DNA of 64,000 nucleotides from JAGSPQ01 sp038206395 (GTDB taxonomy: Bacteria > Myxococcota > Myxococcia > Myxococcales > Myxococcaceae), in contig JBBRAX010000036.1 in assembly GCA_038206395.1 (NCBI GenBank), positions 1-64,000 of the forward strand. Direction: 5' to 3'. Of the stretch, positions 9,141 through 17,443 are shown in pieces (the first letter of the stretch is position 1; each line of letters opens with the position of its first letter). A program made the position numbers and the translations under genes. The notes under the pieces are model-generated. The model saw nothing but the letters and a program-made list of their open reading frames with translations, searched no databases and was not told the origin of the DNA.

Positions 9141-9338
9141 GTGGGTGGCACCTGCGGCCTGACGCGCGCGGGAAATTGCGCAGGCTCGCCGTGCAGTCAC
9201 GCAAGGTTTGGCGAGGCACACCTGCCGGGCGCGCCGCCGTACCTGCTCGTTCACGGCACCGGCGATCTCTACGTGCCGTCGGGCCAGGCGGTGGCGTTTC
9301 GCGACGTACGACCGTCTGCGAGGCCCGCCACGTTTTAG
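9141..9338 (+). pseudogene. Possible alpha/beta-hydrolase C-terminal remnant
   Basis: Within the 320-base gap between the RbfA-like gene and the next lipoprotein, one forward frame contains PPYLLVHGTGDLYVPSGQA followed by VAFRDVR. That pattern is typical of the strand and acid residue before the catalytic His of alpha/beta hydrolases and esterases. Nothing hydrolase-like precedes it and the frame soon stops, so if real it is a short relic. No other gene was seen in this gap. Confidence 0.3.
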
Positions 9339-10249
9339 TTACAGCCGATCTTCGTGTCGTTGATCGCGAGGTCATCGAACCAGGTGACGAGCGAGATGTT
9401 CGGCACCTGGTAGAAAATGTTTCCCACCGCGATCGAGGTGAAAGTCTTCAGCCGCGCGGCCGGTTTGTTGGTGAAGCCAATCGAAGGGATCTCCACGCTG
9501 TCCAGGAAGAATTGGTAGCTGTTGTTGGTGACGTCGACGTGCCACTCAACGCAATGCCACTTGTCGTCGAACTTGTAGTCGTACGCCGAGCCGTTGCAGC
9601 ACGAGTCGTCGGGCAGGTTGTAGATGTACTGAAGCTTGCCCGACGGATCCTGCACGGTGTCGACGACGCGCGACTCGTTGCCGGCCTCCCGCAGCGCGAC
9701 GAAGGTCACGTGGTAGTACGTGTTCGGCTTCGGCGCGGGGATCTGCACCTTGAAGAAGATGCGGCCCCAGTGCGTGCCGCCGACGGCGCCGAGCGACGAG
9801 ATGTTCTTCTGCACGCGCGGCTGGCCGTCATCGTTGGATTCGCTCTTCAGTGCTTTGACGCCCGAGCGCGCCTGGTCCGTCGCCAGCCCGACCGTGCCCA
9901 CGCCGTAGCCTGGGAGCGCCGTCCACCCCGTCGGGGTCGCGCCCACGTTGCCCAGCTCGAAGTCTTCGCAGAGCTTGTAGGTCGAGCCAGCGCAGCCTTT
10001 GGGTCCACCGCCGCCCGTCGCTGCGCCACCACCCGCTCCTCCGGAACCACCGCTGCCTCCGCCCGTCGCCGTGCCGCCGCCCGCCGCAACGCCGCCGCCA
10101 CCGGTTCCGCCTGAGCCTCCCCCGGTCGAGTTGGTTCCGCCGCCGGCGCCAGCGCCGCCGCCCGATGCGCCGCTGCCTCCGCCGCTGCCGGTGCTCGAGC
10201 TGCCGCAGCCTACGGACACCACGGCGATCAGCAGAACCAGTCGGCGCAT
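9335..10249 (-). CDS. Gly-rich-linker lipoprotein with probable concanavalin-like domain
   Basis: The 304-residue protein begins MRRLVLLIAVVSVGCGSS, a lipoprotein signal with a lipobox ending in Cys at residue 15, followed by about 70 residues of Gly/Ser/Thr/Ala linker (about 16-85). The folded part starts near GCAGSTYKLCEDFELG and continues with WGRIFFKVQI, YYHVTFVALREAG, SCCNGSAYDYKF and WHCVEWHVDV, ending in DDLAINDTKIGCN. A beta-sandwich resembling secreted polysaccharide lyases or lectin-like glucanases is suggested by the alternating pattern; this is inference. It is probably a surface lipoprotein. The function is unknown. It is single and divergent from the LysM gene. Confidence 0.8.
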   Translation of the reverse strand: MRRLVLLIAVVSVGCGSSSTGSGGGSGASGGGAGAGGGTNSTGGGSGGTGGGGVAAGGGTATGGGSGGSGGAGGGAATGGGGPKGCAGSTYKLCEDFELGNVGATPTGWTALPGYGVGTVGLATDQARSGVKALKSESNDDGQPRVQKNISSLGAVGGTHWGRIFFKVQIPAPKPNTYYHVTFVALREAGNESRVVDTVQDPSGKLQYIYNLPDDSCCNGSAYDYKFDDKWHCVEWHVDVTNNSYQFFLDSVEIPSIGFTNKPAARLKTFTSIAVGNIFYQVPNISLVTWFDDLAINDTKIGCN

Positions 10250-10357
10250 AGGCGGGCGACTATCGCCCAGAAATGCCCGCAGAAATGAGCGCCAAACGTA
10301 AGCGCCGCTGACGGCTGCCGGGAAATACGGGGGCGAGGTGCGCCCGATAACTCCCCT

Positions 10358-10981
10358 ATGAATTACAAGATCCGCCCCGGAGACACGCTGAGCGCCCTCG
10401 CCCACCGCTTCCACACCACCGTCGGAGCGCTTGCCCGTCAGAACGGCATCCGCAACGTCAACCTCATCTACTCGGGAGCGAACCTCCGGGTTACTGACGG
10501 GTTCGACGGCGGAAGGTCGCCTGCGAAAAAGCCGAAAGGCACTTCCGGCTCGAGCGGATCCAGCGGCCCGTCGATCGTTGGCGGCTCGATTCACGCCACC
10601 GCGACGATGAAGCGCCTCGCCGCCGCCGGTCGCCAGGCGGCGATGGGCATGGGCGGGTACCACTCGCAGGGGCTCTGCGCGACGGGCGTCAGCCGCGCGA
10701 TCGTGAGCGCGATGGGCATCAAGGTCTGGGGCAACGGCAACCAGATCGACAACAACCTCCCGAAGAACAAGTTCAAGCAGGTCAACATCTCGCTCGCCGA
10801 GGCGCTGAAGATCCCCGGCCTGGTGCTCACCTGGGAACGCACCTCGTCGGCGGCCGGTCAGAAGTACGGCCACACCGCGATCACCACCGGCGACGGCCGC
10901 TCGTCCTGCAGCGACTTCATCGAGAACAACACCCTCGGCGCCGGCGGCCGCAGCGGCCTGAAGATCTTCGTCCCGATCTAA
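10358..10981 (+). CDS. LysM-domain protein, probable peptidoglycan-associated
   Basis: The 207-residue protein opens directly with a LysM domain (residues 2-47: YKIRPGDTLSALAHRFHTT, IRNVNLIYSGANLRV). A Ser/Gly linker follows, then a domain of about 130 residues with GLCATGVSRAIVSAMGI, VLTWERTSSAAGQKYGHTA and a final SDFIENN. The Cys near residue 109 and the later His in GHTAI could be a CHAP/NlpC-like Cys-His pair, which would make it a peptidoglycan hydrolase, but I cannot confirm the fold. No classic signal peptide is seen. It ends six bases from the stop of the convergent ferritin-like gene. Confidence 0.75.
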   Translation: MNYKIRPGDTLSALAHRFHTTVGALARQNGIRNVNLIYSGANLRVTDGFDGGRSPAKKPKGTSGSSGSSGPSIVGGSIHATATMKRLAAAGRQAAMGMGGYHSQGLCATGVSRAIVSAMGIKVWGNGNQIDNNLPKNKFKQVNISLAEALKIPGLVLTWERTSSAAGQKYGHTAITTGDGRSSCSDFIENNTLGAGGRSGLKIFVPI

Positions 10982-10987
10982 CCGCAG

Positions 10988-12139
10988 TTACCTCGGGGCC
11001 GAGCTGTCTCGACGAAGCGCCAGCAGCTCGCCGACCCGCCGCCGCGTCTCAACCAGCCGCGCGTCCCACAGCTCGCCCCACCGGCCATCTGGCAACCGCC
11101 CGTGCCGCCGCAGCTGCTGCGCATCTGCGCGCGCGACCAGCGCCTGCTTGTCTGCGCCCACCGCCGTCGGCCGCCGGTACGCCTCGAGCTTCGCCAGCGC
11201 GTCCCGAATCGCCGGCTCGACCGCCGCACGATCGCGCCCGACCAACCACTGCAGCAACGCCCACGAGAACTCCGCGTGCGTCCGTTCTTCCCTCGCAATC
11301 TGCTCGAGCACTGCCCGCGTCGCCGGCTCCTCACAACCTTCCGCGCAGGCGGCGGCCACGTCTGCGTTGAAGTCTTCGAGCTGGCACCCGTCGCCCAGGC
11401 TCTCGACCGCGAGTACCTGCAGCGCGGGGGCCTTCACGTCGAGCCCGCCCACCAACAACTCCGGCATCGGCTGCACCGAGAAAGACCTGCCCGAGTAGCC
11501 AGCCGCCAGCGCGAAGCACAGCCGCGTGTGGGCGATCTCTTCCATCGCGGCGCGGTGGCTCCACTCCATCAGCTCGGCCGGAGCGCCCACCGCCGCCAGC
11601 ATCCACGAAATTCGCGAGAACGCCGGCACCGACGCGTGTTCCTTCTGCGCATCGTGCAGCCACAGCGCCTCCAGCGCGGCGCGCGTCGCCTCGTCGAGCC
11701 CCGCTGGGTCCGGGCGTGGGCCCTTTGTCCAGTCACTGCCCTCGCGCAGCTCGGGGTGCAGCTGACGGCCGCGAATCCGCAGCGGCCGGCCCCACGCGCC
11801 GCCCGCTCCCGCCATCGCGATCCAGCCGAGCGCGCCCGCCACCCAGCCGACCACGGCTCCCACCGACGCGAGCCCGCCGATCACCGCCGGAACCACGCCG
11901 TACTTCTTCGTCTTCATCCTCGAACGGATCCCCGCCACCAACGCGACGAGGCCAGCGATCAACTGAACCACTGCTACCAAAGTGAACAGGAAGAGCCACG
12001 TGTCGCGATCGTCACGCCCGACCAGAATCGACGTGAGCCACACGAACACGTTCACTCCGATCAACAGCAACGCCACCCCCATCGCAATCGAAGGCACAGG
12101 GCTGCGAACCGGGACGACGGGGCCAGGCGTGGGAGTCAT
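10988..12139 (-). CDS. Membrane protein with ferritin-like diiron domain
   Basis: Three hydrophobic segments occupy the first 125 residues (VALLLIGVNVFVWLTSIL, WLFLFTLVAVVQLIAGLVAL and VVPAVIGGLASVGAVVGWVA). A helical domain follows from about residue 150 with HDAQKEHASVPAFSR, the pair EEIAHTR (ExxH) and later EERTHAEF (ExxH). Paired ExxH motifs in a four-helix bundle are the signature of ferritin-like or rubrerythrin-type diiron sites. The membrane anchor on a ferritin-like domain is less usual. The C-terminal 90 residues are Arg/Ala rich. ATG 12139 is preferred; an in-frame GTG lies three codons upstream. A role in metal or oxidant handling is inferred from family only. Confidence 0.7.
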   Translation of the reverse strand: MTPTPGPVVPVRSPVPSIAMGVALLLIGVNVFVWLTSILVGRDDRDTWLFLFTLVAVVQLIAGLVALVAGIRSRMKTKKYGVVPAVIGGLASVGAVVGWVAGALGWIAMAGAGGAWGRPLRIRGRQLHPELREGSDWTKGPRPDPAGLDEATRAALEALWLHDAQKEHASVPAFSRISWMLAAVGAPAELMEWSHRAAMEEIAHTRLCFALAAGYSGRSFSVQPMPELLVGGLDVKAPALQVLAVESLGDGCQLEDFNADVAAACAEGCEEPATRAVLEQIAREERTHAEFSWALLQWLVGRDRAAVEPAIRDALAKLEAYRRPTAVGADKQALVARADAQQLRRHGRLPDGRWGELWDARLVETRRRVGELLALRRDSSAPR

Positions 12140-12183
12140 GCCCCGCACGATCTCACGCGGCGCCGCTCGGCTACCATCGGCGC

Positions 12184-12597
12184 GTGGATCCCGTCGCCGA
12201 GGCGCTGAAAGCCATCACCGCCGAACGCGAGGCCCTCGCCTCCCAGCTCGACGCGCTGCAGCTCGCCGAAGCGTCCGCCCTCGAGGCCGCCACCGCCCGC
12301 CACGCGCAGCTCGTCGCGCTGCGTGCCGCCAGAGTCGCTGACTTCGCGGCACTGACCGAGCGCGTGCGCCCACTCGAGCTCGAGCGAGCGTCCGACCTCG
12401 GCTGGCGCCGCCACGTTCTGAAAGTCGGCCAGGAAGTCTTGCGTGCCGCGCTCGGCATCGCCGGCCTGATCGGCTGGACGATGGCGATCACCCGCGGAGA
12501 CATCGACGGGTGGTTCGCCTTCTGGATCCTGCTGGGCGAAGGCGCTGCGCTGTGGTGGCTGGGCAACTTCGCCAACCACGAGGAGCAGTCGCTGTGA
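12184..12597 (+). CDS. Coiled-coil, two-helix membrane protein (unknown)
   Basis: A GTG-started 137-residue protein. Residues 1-70 are an Ala/Glu/Leu/Arg-rich predicted coiled coil. Two hydrophobic segments follow (VLRAALGIAGLIGWTMAI and WFAFWILLGEGAALWWLGNF), and the end is NHEEQSL. It overlaps the next gene by three bases, and that product has the same architecture, so the two probably form a complex. No family was recognised. Confidence 0.7.
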   Translation: MDPVAEALKAITAEREALASQLDALQLAEASALEAATARHAQLVALRAARVADFAALTERVRPLELERASDLGWRRHVLKVGQEVLRAALGIAGLIGWTMAITRGDIDGWFAFWILLGEGAALWWLGNFANHEEQSL

Positions 12598-13025
12598 GCG
12601 ACGCCTCTTCCCGACGCCTGCTCGAAGACACCCAGGTCGCAGTGAAGCGCCTCGAACAGCAGCTGCGCGACTGGCCCACCCAGAGCCCCGAACGCAAGGA
12701 CTTGAAGAGCGCGATCCGCGCGCTCGAGACAGAGGTCGAGACGCTGGCGCAACGCATCGACGCGCACCGCGAGCGCGAGGTGACCTTGCGTGATTCCGCA
12801 AGCCGCACCTGGTGGCGATCGCCGCTGGCTCCGTGGGCGCTGGGTGTCGCCTTCGTGCTGAGCTGGACGCTCGCGTTCTCGCTGCTGAACACCATCGACT
12901 GGTGGTTCTGGTCGGGCCGGCTCGGCATCGCGTTGCTCGTCTTGCCCATCGCGGTGAACCTCGGGCGCTTTGGCGCGGCGAACTTCCTGCACCGTCGCCG
13001 CCAGCGGCGCATTCGCCAGAGGTAA
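12594..13025 (+). CDS. Coiled-coil, two-helix membrane protein, partner of the preceding gene
   Basis: The 143-residue product starts at GTG 12594, which overlaps the upstream TGA. Residues 5-65 are a charged coiled coil (LEDTQVAVKRLEQQL, IRALETEVETLAQRI). Two transmembrane segments follow (PWALGVAFVLSWTLAFSLL and GRLGIALLVLPIAVNLG), and the tail is strongly basic (HRRRQRRIRQR). It shares the N-terminal coil plus two-helix plan with its neighbour but not its sequence. The family is unknown. The zinc-ribbon gene begins 15 bases downstream and is probably co-transcribed. Confidence 0.7.
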   Translation: MSDASSRRLLEDTQVAVKRLEQQLRDWPTQSPERKDLKSAIRALETEVETLAQRIDAHREREVTLRDSASRTWWRSPLAPWALGVAFVLSWTLAFSLLNTIDWWFWSGRLGIALLVLPIAVNLGRFGAANFLHRRRQRRIRQR

Positions 13026-13039
13026 GCTGCCATAGCCCC

Positions 13040-13588
13040 ATGCGAGCCACCCGATGCCCCCACCACCCCGTGCCGATGGATCTGTTGATGATCGTCGCTG
13101 ACGACGGCGGCCGCGAGGTCGAGATCGATCGCTGTTCCGACTGCGGAGCGCTGTGGTTCGACGCCGGCGAGCTCGAGAAGTCGGTGAACCTGCGCGCGAG
13201 CCCGACGCACGCCGAGTCCGAGCTCAGCTGCCCTGTCTGCAGCCAGCGCATGATGGCGGCGTCGCTTCCCGGCGGCGCCTTCGCCCACCACTGCCAGTCG
13301 TGCCAGGGCGTGTTGATTGACCCCGTCGGCCTCTCGGTGCTCGGCCACGACCGCCTTCCCCGCCCGCCTGGATCAAAGCCCAGCCTCTCGGGCTTCGTCT
13401 GCGTGCGCTGCCAGAAGCGCTTCCCCTACGCGCAGGGCAACGGCACCAGCCTCGGCCTGATGTGCGGAAGCTGCGTGGTGAACCCCCAGGTCGAGAAGCT
13501 GCCCGAGAGGAACGCGTCGGCGCTGGACCTCAACGGCGTCATCGCGATGGACCTCGTCAGCAGCCTGATCTTTTGGGGCCCCGATTGA
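13040..13588 (+). CDS. Triple zinc-ribbon protein (TFIIB-type zinc ribbon)
   Basis: The 182-residue protein carries three Cys-rich modules. The first, CPHHPVPM followed by CSDCGALWFDAGELEK, is the zf-TFIIB ribbon found in many short bacterial proteins. The second is CPVCSQRMM with CQSCQGVLID. The third is CVRCQKRFPYAQGNG with CGSCVV. Each would bind one zinc ion. No enzymatic domain is visible, so a scaffold or nucleic-acid/protein-binding role is likely but unproven. It follows the two coiled-coil membrane genes closely. Confidence 0.8.
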   Translation: MRATRCPHHPVPMDLLMIVADDGGREVEIDRCSDCGALWFDAGELEKSVNLRASPTHAESELSCPVCSQRMMAASLPGGAFAHHCQSCQGVLIDPVGLSVLGHDRLPRPPGSKPSLSGFVCVRCQKRFPYAQGNGTSLGLMCGSCVVNPQVEKLPERNASALDLNGVIAMDLVSSLIFWGPD

Positions 13589-13662
13589 CGCAGCGCTGAC
13601 GCGGTGCGCCGTTGGTTTTTGCTACCCGGCGTTTGATCGTCGCCGCTATACACGCGCGCACC

Positions 13663-15213
13663 ATGCCCAACGAAGAGACCTTCATGCGCGCTCCTCCGGT
13701 GCAGCCCCGGAAGACCGTCTACACAGAAGCGATGGAAATTTTTCACCGGGCTGCGGACCTGATGGGTCTCGACAACCGGGTTCGTCTCGAGCTCGAAGAG
13801 CCCGACTACGAGCACATCTTCTACCTCACGGTGAAGCTGAAAGATCGCCTGGTCCCCGTCCTGCCCGCCGACGCAGCCGCGTACAAGGATCTGTCGGTCA
13901 CCCAGGTGCGTGACTCTGCGGGCCTGGAGCATCTGTCGGACGGGAAGATCATCCTCAACGGCAAGGCGCTGCTGGGCAGTGATGTCTCGATCAAGGGCGG
14001 CGTGCTTCGCCTGCCCGACGGCAACGTCTACCAATTGGTTCCTGGAGTGACCGAGCGCTTCAAGGCCTACCGCGTTCAGCACAACCAGGCGCGCGGCCCG
14101 TACAAGGGCGGCATTCGGTACCACCGCGAAGTCTCGCTGGACCTCTTCAAGGCGCTGGCGGCAGAGATGACGTGGAAGACCGCGATCGCCGAAGTTCCAT
14201 TTGGCGGCGGCAAGGGTGGCATTCAGCTCGACCCGCGCCAGTACGGCAGGGAAGAGCTCCAGGCCATCTCGCTGCGCTTCATGTACAAACTGAAGTCGCT
14301 GATCGGGCCGAACATCGACATCCCCGCGCCAGACGTCGGCACGAACGGGGAAATCATGGCGCTGTTCCTTCGCCAGTACTCCGACGGCGAGCACGAGCGG
14401 CACAACATGCGCGGCGTGGTCACCGGAAAAGACGTGCGCATCGGCGGCAGCGAAGGCCGCACCAAGGCCACGGGCCAGGGCGTCGCGTACTGCATCGAGG
14501 ACTACTACGCCGAGAAGGGCGAATCGCTGAAGGGCAAGACGTTCACCCTGCAGGGCTTCGGCAACGTGGGCAGCTGGGGCGCCGACATTCTTCAGGGCAT
14601 GGGCGCCCGGCTGCTGGCGGTCAACGACGCCGACGGCACCCTCTACAACCCGGAAGGCATCGACGTGCAGGCGCTGATGTCGTGGACCACCGACCCGAAG
14701 AACCTGAAGCGGTCGGTGATGGGCTTCCCGGGCGCGCAGGCGATCTCGAAGAAAGACTTCTGGGAAATCCAGGCAGACATCCTGATTCCTGCGGCGCTCG
14801 GTGGTGAGATCACCAGCGAGATCGCCGAGAAGCTGAAAGTGAAGCTGGTGGCGGAAGGCGCGAACGGCCCGACGACGCCAGAAGCCGACCGCGTGCTCGA
14901 GAAGCGCAAGATCGACCTCATCCCCGACATCATCTGCAACGCCGGTGGCGTGACCGTCAGCTACTACGAGTGGGTGCAGAACAAGCGCATGGAGAGCTGG
15001 ACGGAGGCCGAGGTCAACAAGCGCCTCGAGTTCGCCCTCAAGCGCAATTACCGCATCATCCGCGACATCGCGCGCAACAACCCGCGCAAGACGGACATGC
15101 ACGACAGCAAGCGGTACTGCATCGACCGCACGACCGACACCCGCTGCGCCGCGATGATCCTCGCGCTGCGCCGCATCGAGGCGCACTACCAGCTCGAAGG
15201 ATTCAGCCAGTAG
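13663..15213 (+). CDS. gdhA: Glutamate dehydrogenase (Glu/Leu/Phe/Val dehydrogenase family)
   Basis: The 516-residue enzyme interconverts glutamate and 2-oxoglutarate plus ammonia. Conserved segments are ARGPYKGGIRYH, MTWKTAIAEVPFGGGKGG (catalytic Lys), NIDIPAPDVGTNGEIMA, the dinucleotide fold at LQGFGNVGSWGAD and NAGGVTVSYYEWVQN. It is about 100 residues longer than common hexameric forms (about 415), because of an N-terminal lead and an inserted segment near residues 65-125 (YKDLSVTQVRDSAGLEHL and following) before the substrate domain. The start ATG 13663 is chosen; ATG 13684 is possible. NAD versus NADP preference is not decided here. A strong terminator follows at once, so it ends its transcript. 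Confidence 0.92.
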   Translation: MPNEETFMRAPPVQPRKTVYTEAMEIFHRAADLMGLDNRVRLELEEPDYEHIFYLTVKLKDRLVPVLPADAAAYKDLSVTQVRDSAGLEHLSDGKIILNGKALLGSDVSIKGGVLRLPDGNVYQLVPGVTERFKAYRVQHNQARGPYKGGIRYHREVSLDLFKALAAEMTWKTAIAEVPFGGGKGGIQLDPRQYGREELQAISLRFMYKLKSLIGPNIDIPAPDVGTNGEIMALFLRQYSDGEHERHNMRGVVTGKDVRIGGSEGRTKATGQGVAYCIEDYYAEKGESLKGKTFTLQGFGNVGSWGADILQGMGARLLAVNDADGTLYNPEGIDVQALMSWTTDPKNLKRSVMGFPGAQAISKKDFWEIQADILIPAALGGEITSEIAEKLKVKLVAEGANGPTTPEADRVLEKRKIDLIPDIICNAGGVTVSYYEWVQNKRMESWTEAEVNKRLEFALKRNYRIIRDIARNNPRKTDMHDSKRYCIDRTTDTRCAAMILALRRIEAHYQLEGFSQ

Positions 15214-15231
15214 CCAACTGCCCTCGGGCAC

Positions 15232-15277
15232 AAAAAAACGGCTCCGGGCTTTTCAGGCTCGGGGCCGTTTTCTTTTT
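15232..15277. terminator. Bidirectional intrinsic terminator
   Basis: The arms at 15235-15249 and 15257-15271 pair over 15 positions with two G-U wobbles (AAAACGGCTCCGGGC against GCTCGGGGCCGTTTT) around a 7-base loop. An A run leads and a T-rich run follows, so it can stop transcripts from gdhA and from the convergent PilZ gene. The PilZ stop codon starts at its right edge. Confidence 0.88.
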
Positions 15278-15627
15278 CAGTGCATCACCCGTTCGCGGTC
15301 GACGAGCAGAAGCGGGTGGTCCTCTTTGGTTTCGTAGGCCACAATGCGCAGCCCCACTCCGCGGCTGCTGCTCTCACTCTGGCCGTCGGGCGACCCGTAG
15401 TTCAACGCCACCTGGTAGCGCACTTCGCACAAGCAGGTCATCTCGGTGCCGTCTTCCCCGCTGAAAGTCACCCGGAGCTTTCCTCCCAGCGACATCGGCT
15501 CCCGCGTTTCGACGAAAAGCCCCGTCCCACTGATGTTTCTGCCTATCCCCCGCGTCATTCCTTCCGGTGTGGTGAGGTAAACGGTGAAAACCTTGTCGAA
15601 GCGAAGTGTTGTCCGGCGTTCCTTCAT
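15277..15627 (-). CDS. PilZ-domain protein
   Basis: A single-domain protein of 116 residues with PilZ features: basic N-terminal RRTTLRF (RxxxR), the segment IGRNISGTGLFVET (the DxSxxG motif with Asn replacing Asp) and GVGLRIVAY near the end. PilZ domains bind cyclic di-GMP and relay it to motility, exopolysaccharide or other outputs. ATG 15627 is chosen because the N-terminal Arg motif follows it directly; upstream codons do not look coding. It is divergent from the secreted protein at 15730. Confidence 0.82.
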   Translation of the reverse strand: MKERRTTLRFDKVFTVYLTTPEGMTRGIGRNISGTGLFVETREPMSLGGKLRVTFSGEDGTEMTCLCEVRYQVALNYGSPDGQSESSSRGVGLRIVAYETKEDHPLLLVDRERVMH

Positions 15628-15729
15628 CAAGTGGCGACATCCTTGGTTCGAGGTCCCCCAAGGGTAGTGGGTGCGCTGATGTAGGCAAGTTATCCACCTG
15701 ATACGACATTTCAAGGAGCCTGATTGCCA

Positions 15730-16347
15730 ATGTTTCGAGCCTTTATCTTTGCTGCCCTCACCTTCCCGCTGGTGGCGGGGGCCGACGTCGACCCGAAGTT
15801 CGCGAAGCTGAGGGACGGCTCGGATGCGCTGAGCTCGGTGGGCGGCTTCGTCGACAAGTACATCGGCGACTGCGGCCCGGTATCTGAAGGCGGGGCCGAC
15901 TGCGCGAAGAACTCAGAGAACTTCCGCAAAGGGGCGAACGGGAAAAAGTTCTACATGATCCTCACCGAGGAATCGACGGCGGTGCTCCAGATGGGCGCCT
16001 TCAACCCGTCGGGTGGAGAGGTGACCTTCAACCTGACCCCGTTCTTCTCGGGCAGCAACTCGGCGATCACGCACGGAGCGCCCAGCAAGACCGACGCGAA
16101 CGGCAACCCCGTGATGCCGTTTCTCACCTTCAAGGGCACCCTGCCCGACGGCTGGAACGTGCAGATGATGCAGCGCCAGGTGCAGTCGCGCGCGATGCGG
16201 ATGCAGGTCGTCTTCACGCCGCTGGGCCTGTGGGAGCTGCCGAAGAAAGGCGGCGGGAAGATTCGTGGCGTGAAGGCGAAGCTCGAGGCGGTGCTGGTGA
16301 CGGTCGGCCGCACCGGCGAGCAGGTCGCGCTGTGGATCAACAAGTAG
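15730..16347 (+). CDS. Secreted protein of unknown function
   Basis: The 205-residue protein has a signal peptide (MFRAFIFAALTFPLVAGAD). The mature part has two Cys in CGPVSEGGADC and conserved-looking strands (FYMILTEESTAVLQMGAFNP, EVTFNLTPFF, RMQVVFTPLGLWELP). AAGGAG lies 11 bases before ATG 15730 and 5 before an alternative TTG at 15724. No family was recognised. The next gene follows after 10 bases and is also exported, so the two may be one transcript. Confidence 0.7.
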   Translation: MFRAFIFAALTFPLVAGADVDPKFAKLRDGSDALSSVGGFVDKYIGDCGPVSEGGADCAKNSENFRKGANGKKFYMILTEESTAVLQMGAFNPSGGEVTFNLTPFFSGSNSAITHGAPSKTDANGNPVMPFLTFKGTLPDGWNVQMMQRQVQSRAMRMQVVFTPLGLWELPKKGGGKIRGVKAKLEAVLVTVGRTGEQVALWINK

Positions 16348-16357
16348 GATCCACCGC

Positions 16358-17440
16358 ATGAAGAAGCCGCTGGTCATCGTGGGGATGCTGGTGAGCATGG
16401 CTTTCTGCCTGCTCTGGGGAATGTGCGGAACAGCGCCGAAAGGCGGCAAGGCGGGCGCGATGGGTGATGGCTACTGGAATGCGAGCTGTGTGACGCGTGA
16501 CGGGGAGTGGATCATCGCGGGCGGAGATCACGCCGCCGTCATCGACGCCACCACCGGGAAGATCACCGAGCGCGTGCCGGGCATGGTGAAGGCCGTCGGC
16601 TGCGCGCCCAGCGGCGCGGTGGTCGTCGGCTACGACTCGAGCTTCTCGCTGCCCGGCAAGGCACCCGTCACTCCTGCGATCGCCCTCACCGGCGACGTGG
16701 TGGCGACCACGGATGACGGCGCCTTCGTCTCGTGGGCGCGCACCATCACCGGCCGGAAGTGGAAGGGGCCCGCCACCCTGTTCGTCACCGGCGGCGGCGA
16801 GTCGCGGAAAGTGGATCTGCTGCCCGCACTCTTCGGAAAAGTCGGCGAGGCGAGGTCGCTGCCCACCGCCGACACCTTTGCCGTGCGCGTGGGCCACCTG
16901 CTCGAAGACGGGCGGCTGCTCGTCGCCGCGGGCTGGCAACCGTCGACGGGCGAAGACGTGCCGTGGGGCTTCTTCGCGATGAACCTCGAGACGGGCGAGG
17001 CCTCGCCGCTGACGATGCCGCTGAGCTCGGATGCGGCGCTGAACCAGAACCTCGTGCAGAAGATCGCGGCCACTCCCGATGCGTCGGTGATGGTGGTCGC
17101 AGCGCACGACGGCCAGCAGCTGGCGGTCGCCACCTTCGAGACCGGGTCGGTGAAGGCGGCGCGGGTGGCCACGCTGTCGTCGCAGGGCGCAGCGAGCGCG
17201 ATCGCCGTCTCGGCGAACGGCGGCTACGTCGCGGTCGGCAGCGAGTCCCGCGGCCCGACGGCTCCCGCGACGGCGTGGGTGCTCGACCAGACGGGCAAGG
17301 TTTTCTGGAAGGAAGAGTTTCCGAAGACGATCACCGGGCTGCACTTCCTCGACGACGGCTCGCTGGTCGTCACCTCGGCCGCGGCGCGCGCAGTACGGGT
17401 GGGCCTGCCGGATCTGAAAGAGAAGTGGCGCACGCCGTGA
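16358..17440 (+). CDS. Exported beta-propeller-like protein
   Basis: The 360-residue protein starts with a hydrophobic export segment (KPLVIVGMLVSMAFCLLWG) with Cys at 17 and 23; MCGTA could be a weak lipobox. The rest shows repeated strand pairs of the WD/PQQ type (DGEWIIAGGDHAAVIDA, VVVGYDSSFSLPG, LEDGRLLVAAGW, ANGGYVAVGSES, LDDGSLVVTSAAARAV). A propeller fold is inferred from this periodic pattern. There are no catalytic signatures. It is tail-to-tail with htrA. Confidence 0.65.
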   Translation: MKKPLVIVGMLVSMAFCLLWGMCGTAPKGGKAGAMGDGYWNASCVTRDGEWIIAGGDHAAVIDATTGKITERVPGMVKAVGCAPSGAVVVGYDSSFSLPGKAPVTPAIALTGDVVATTDDGAFVSWARTITGRKWKGPATLFVTGGGESRKVDLLPALFGKVGEARSLPTADTFAVRVGHLLEDGRLLVAAGWQPSTGEDVPWGFFAMNLETGEASPLTMPLSSDAALNQNLVQKIAATPDASVMVVAAHDGQQLAVATFETGSVKAARVATLSSQGAASAIAVSANGGYVAVGSESRGPTAPATAWVLDQTGKVFWKEEFPKTITGLHFLDDGSLVVTSAAARAVRVGLPDLKEKWRTP

Positions 17441-17443
17441 CGC

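Noticed and set aside
10000..10210. Low-complexity GGN repeats on the minus strand
   Set aside because: Explained as the Gly/Ser linker of the lipoprotein at 9335-10249, a common surface-protein feature in myxobacteria, not a DNA repeat element.
15691..15700. DnaA-box-like GTTATCCACC
   Set aside because: A single near match in the divergent PilZ/secreted-protein promoter region with no cluster, AT-rich unwinding region or origin genes; chance is likely.
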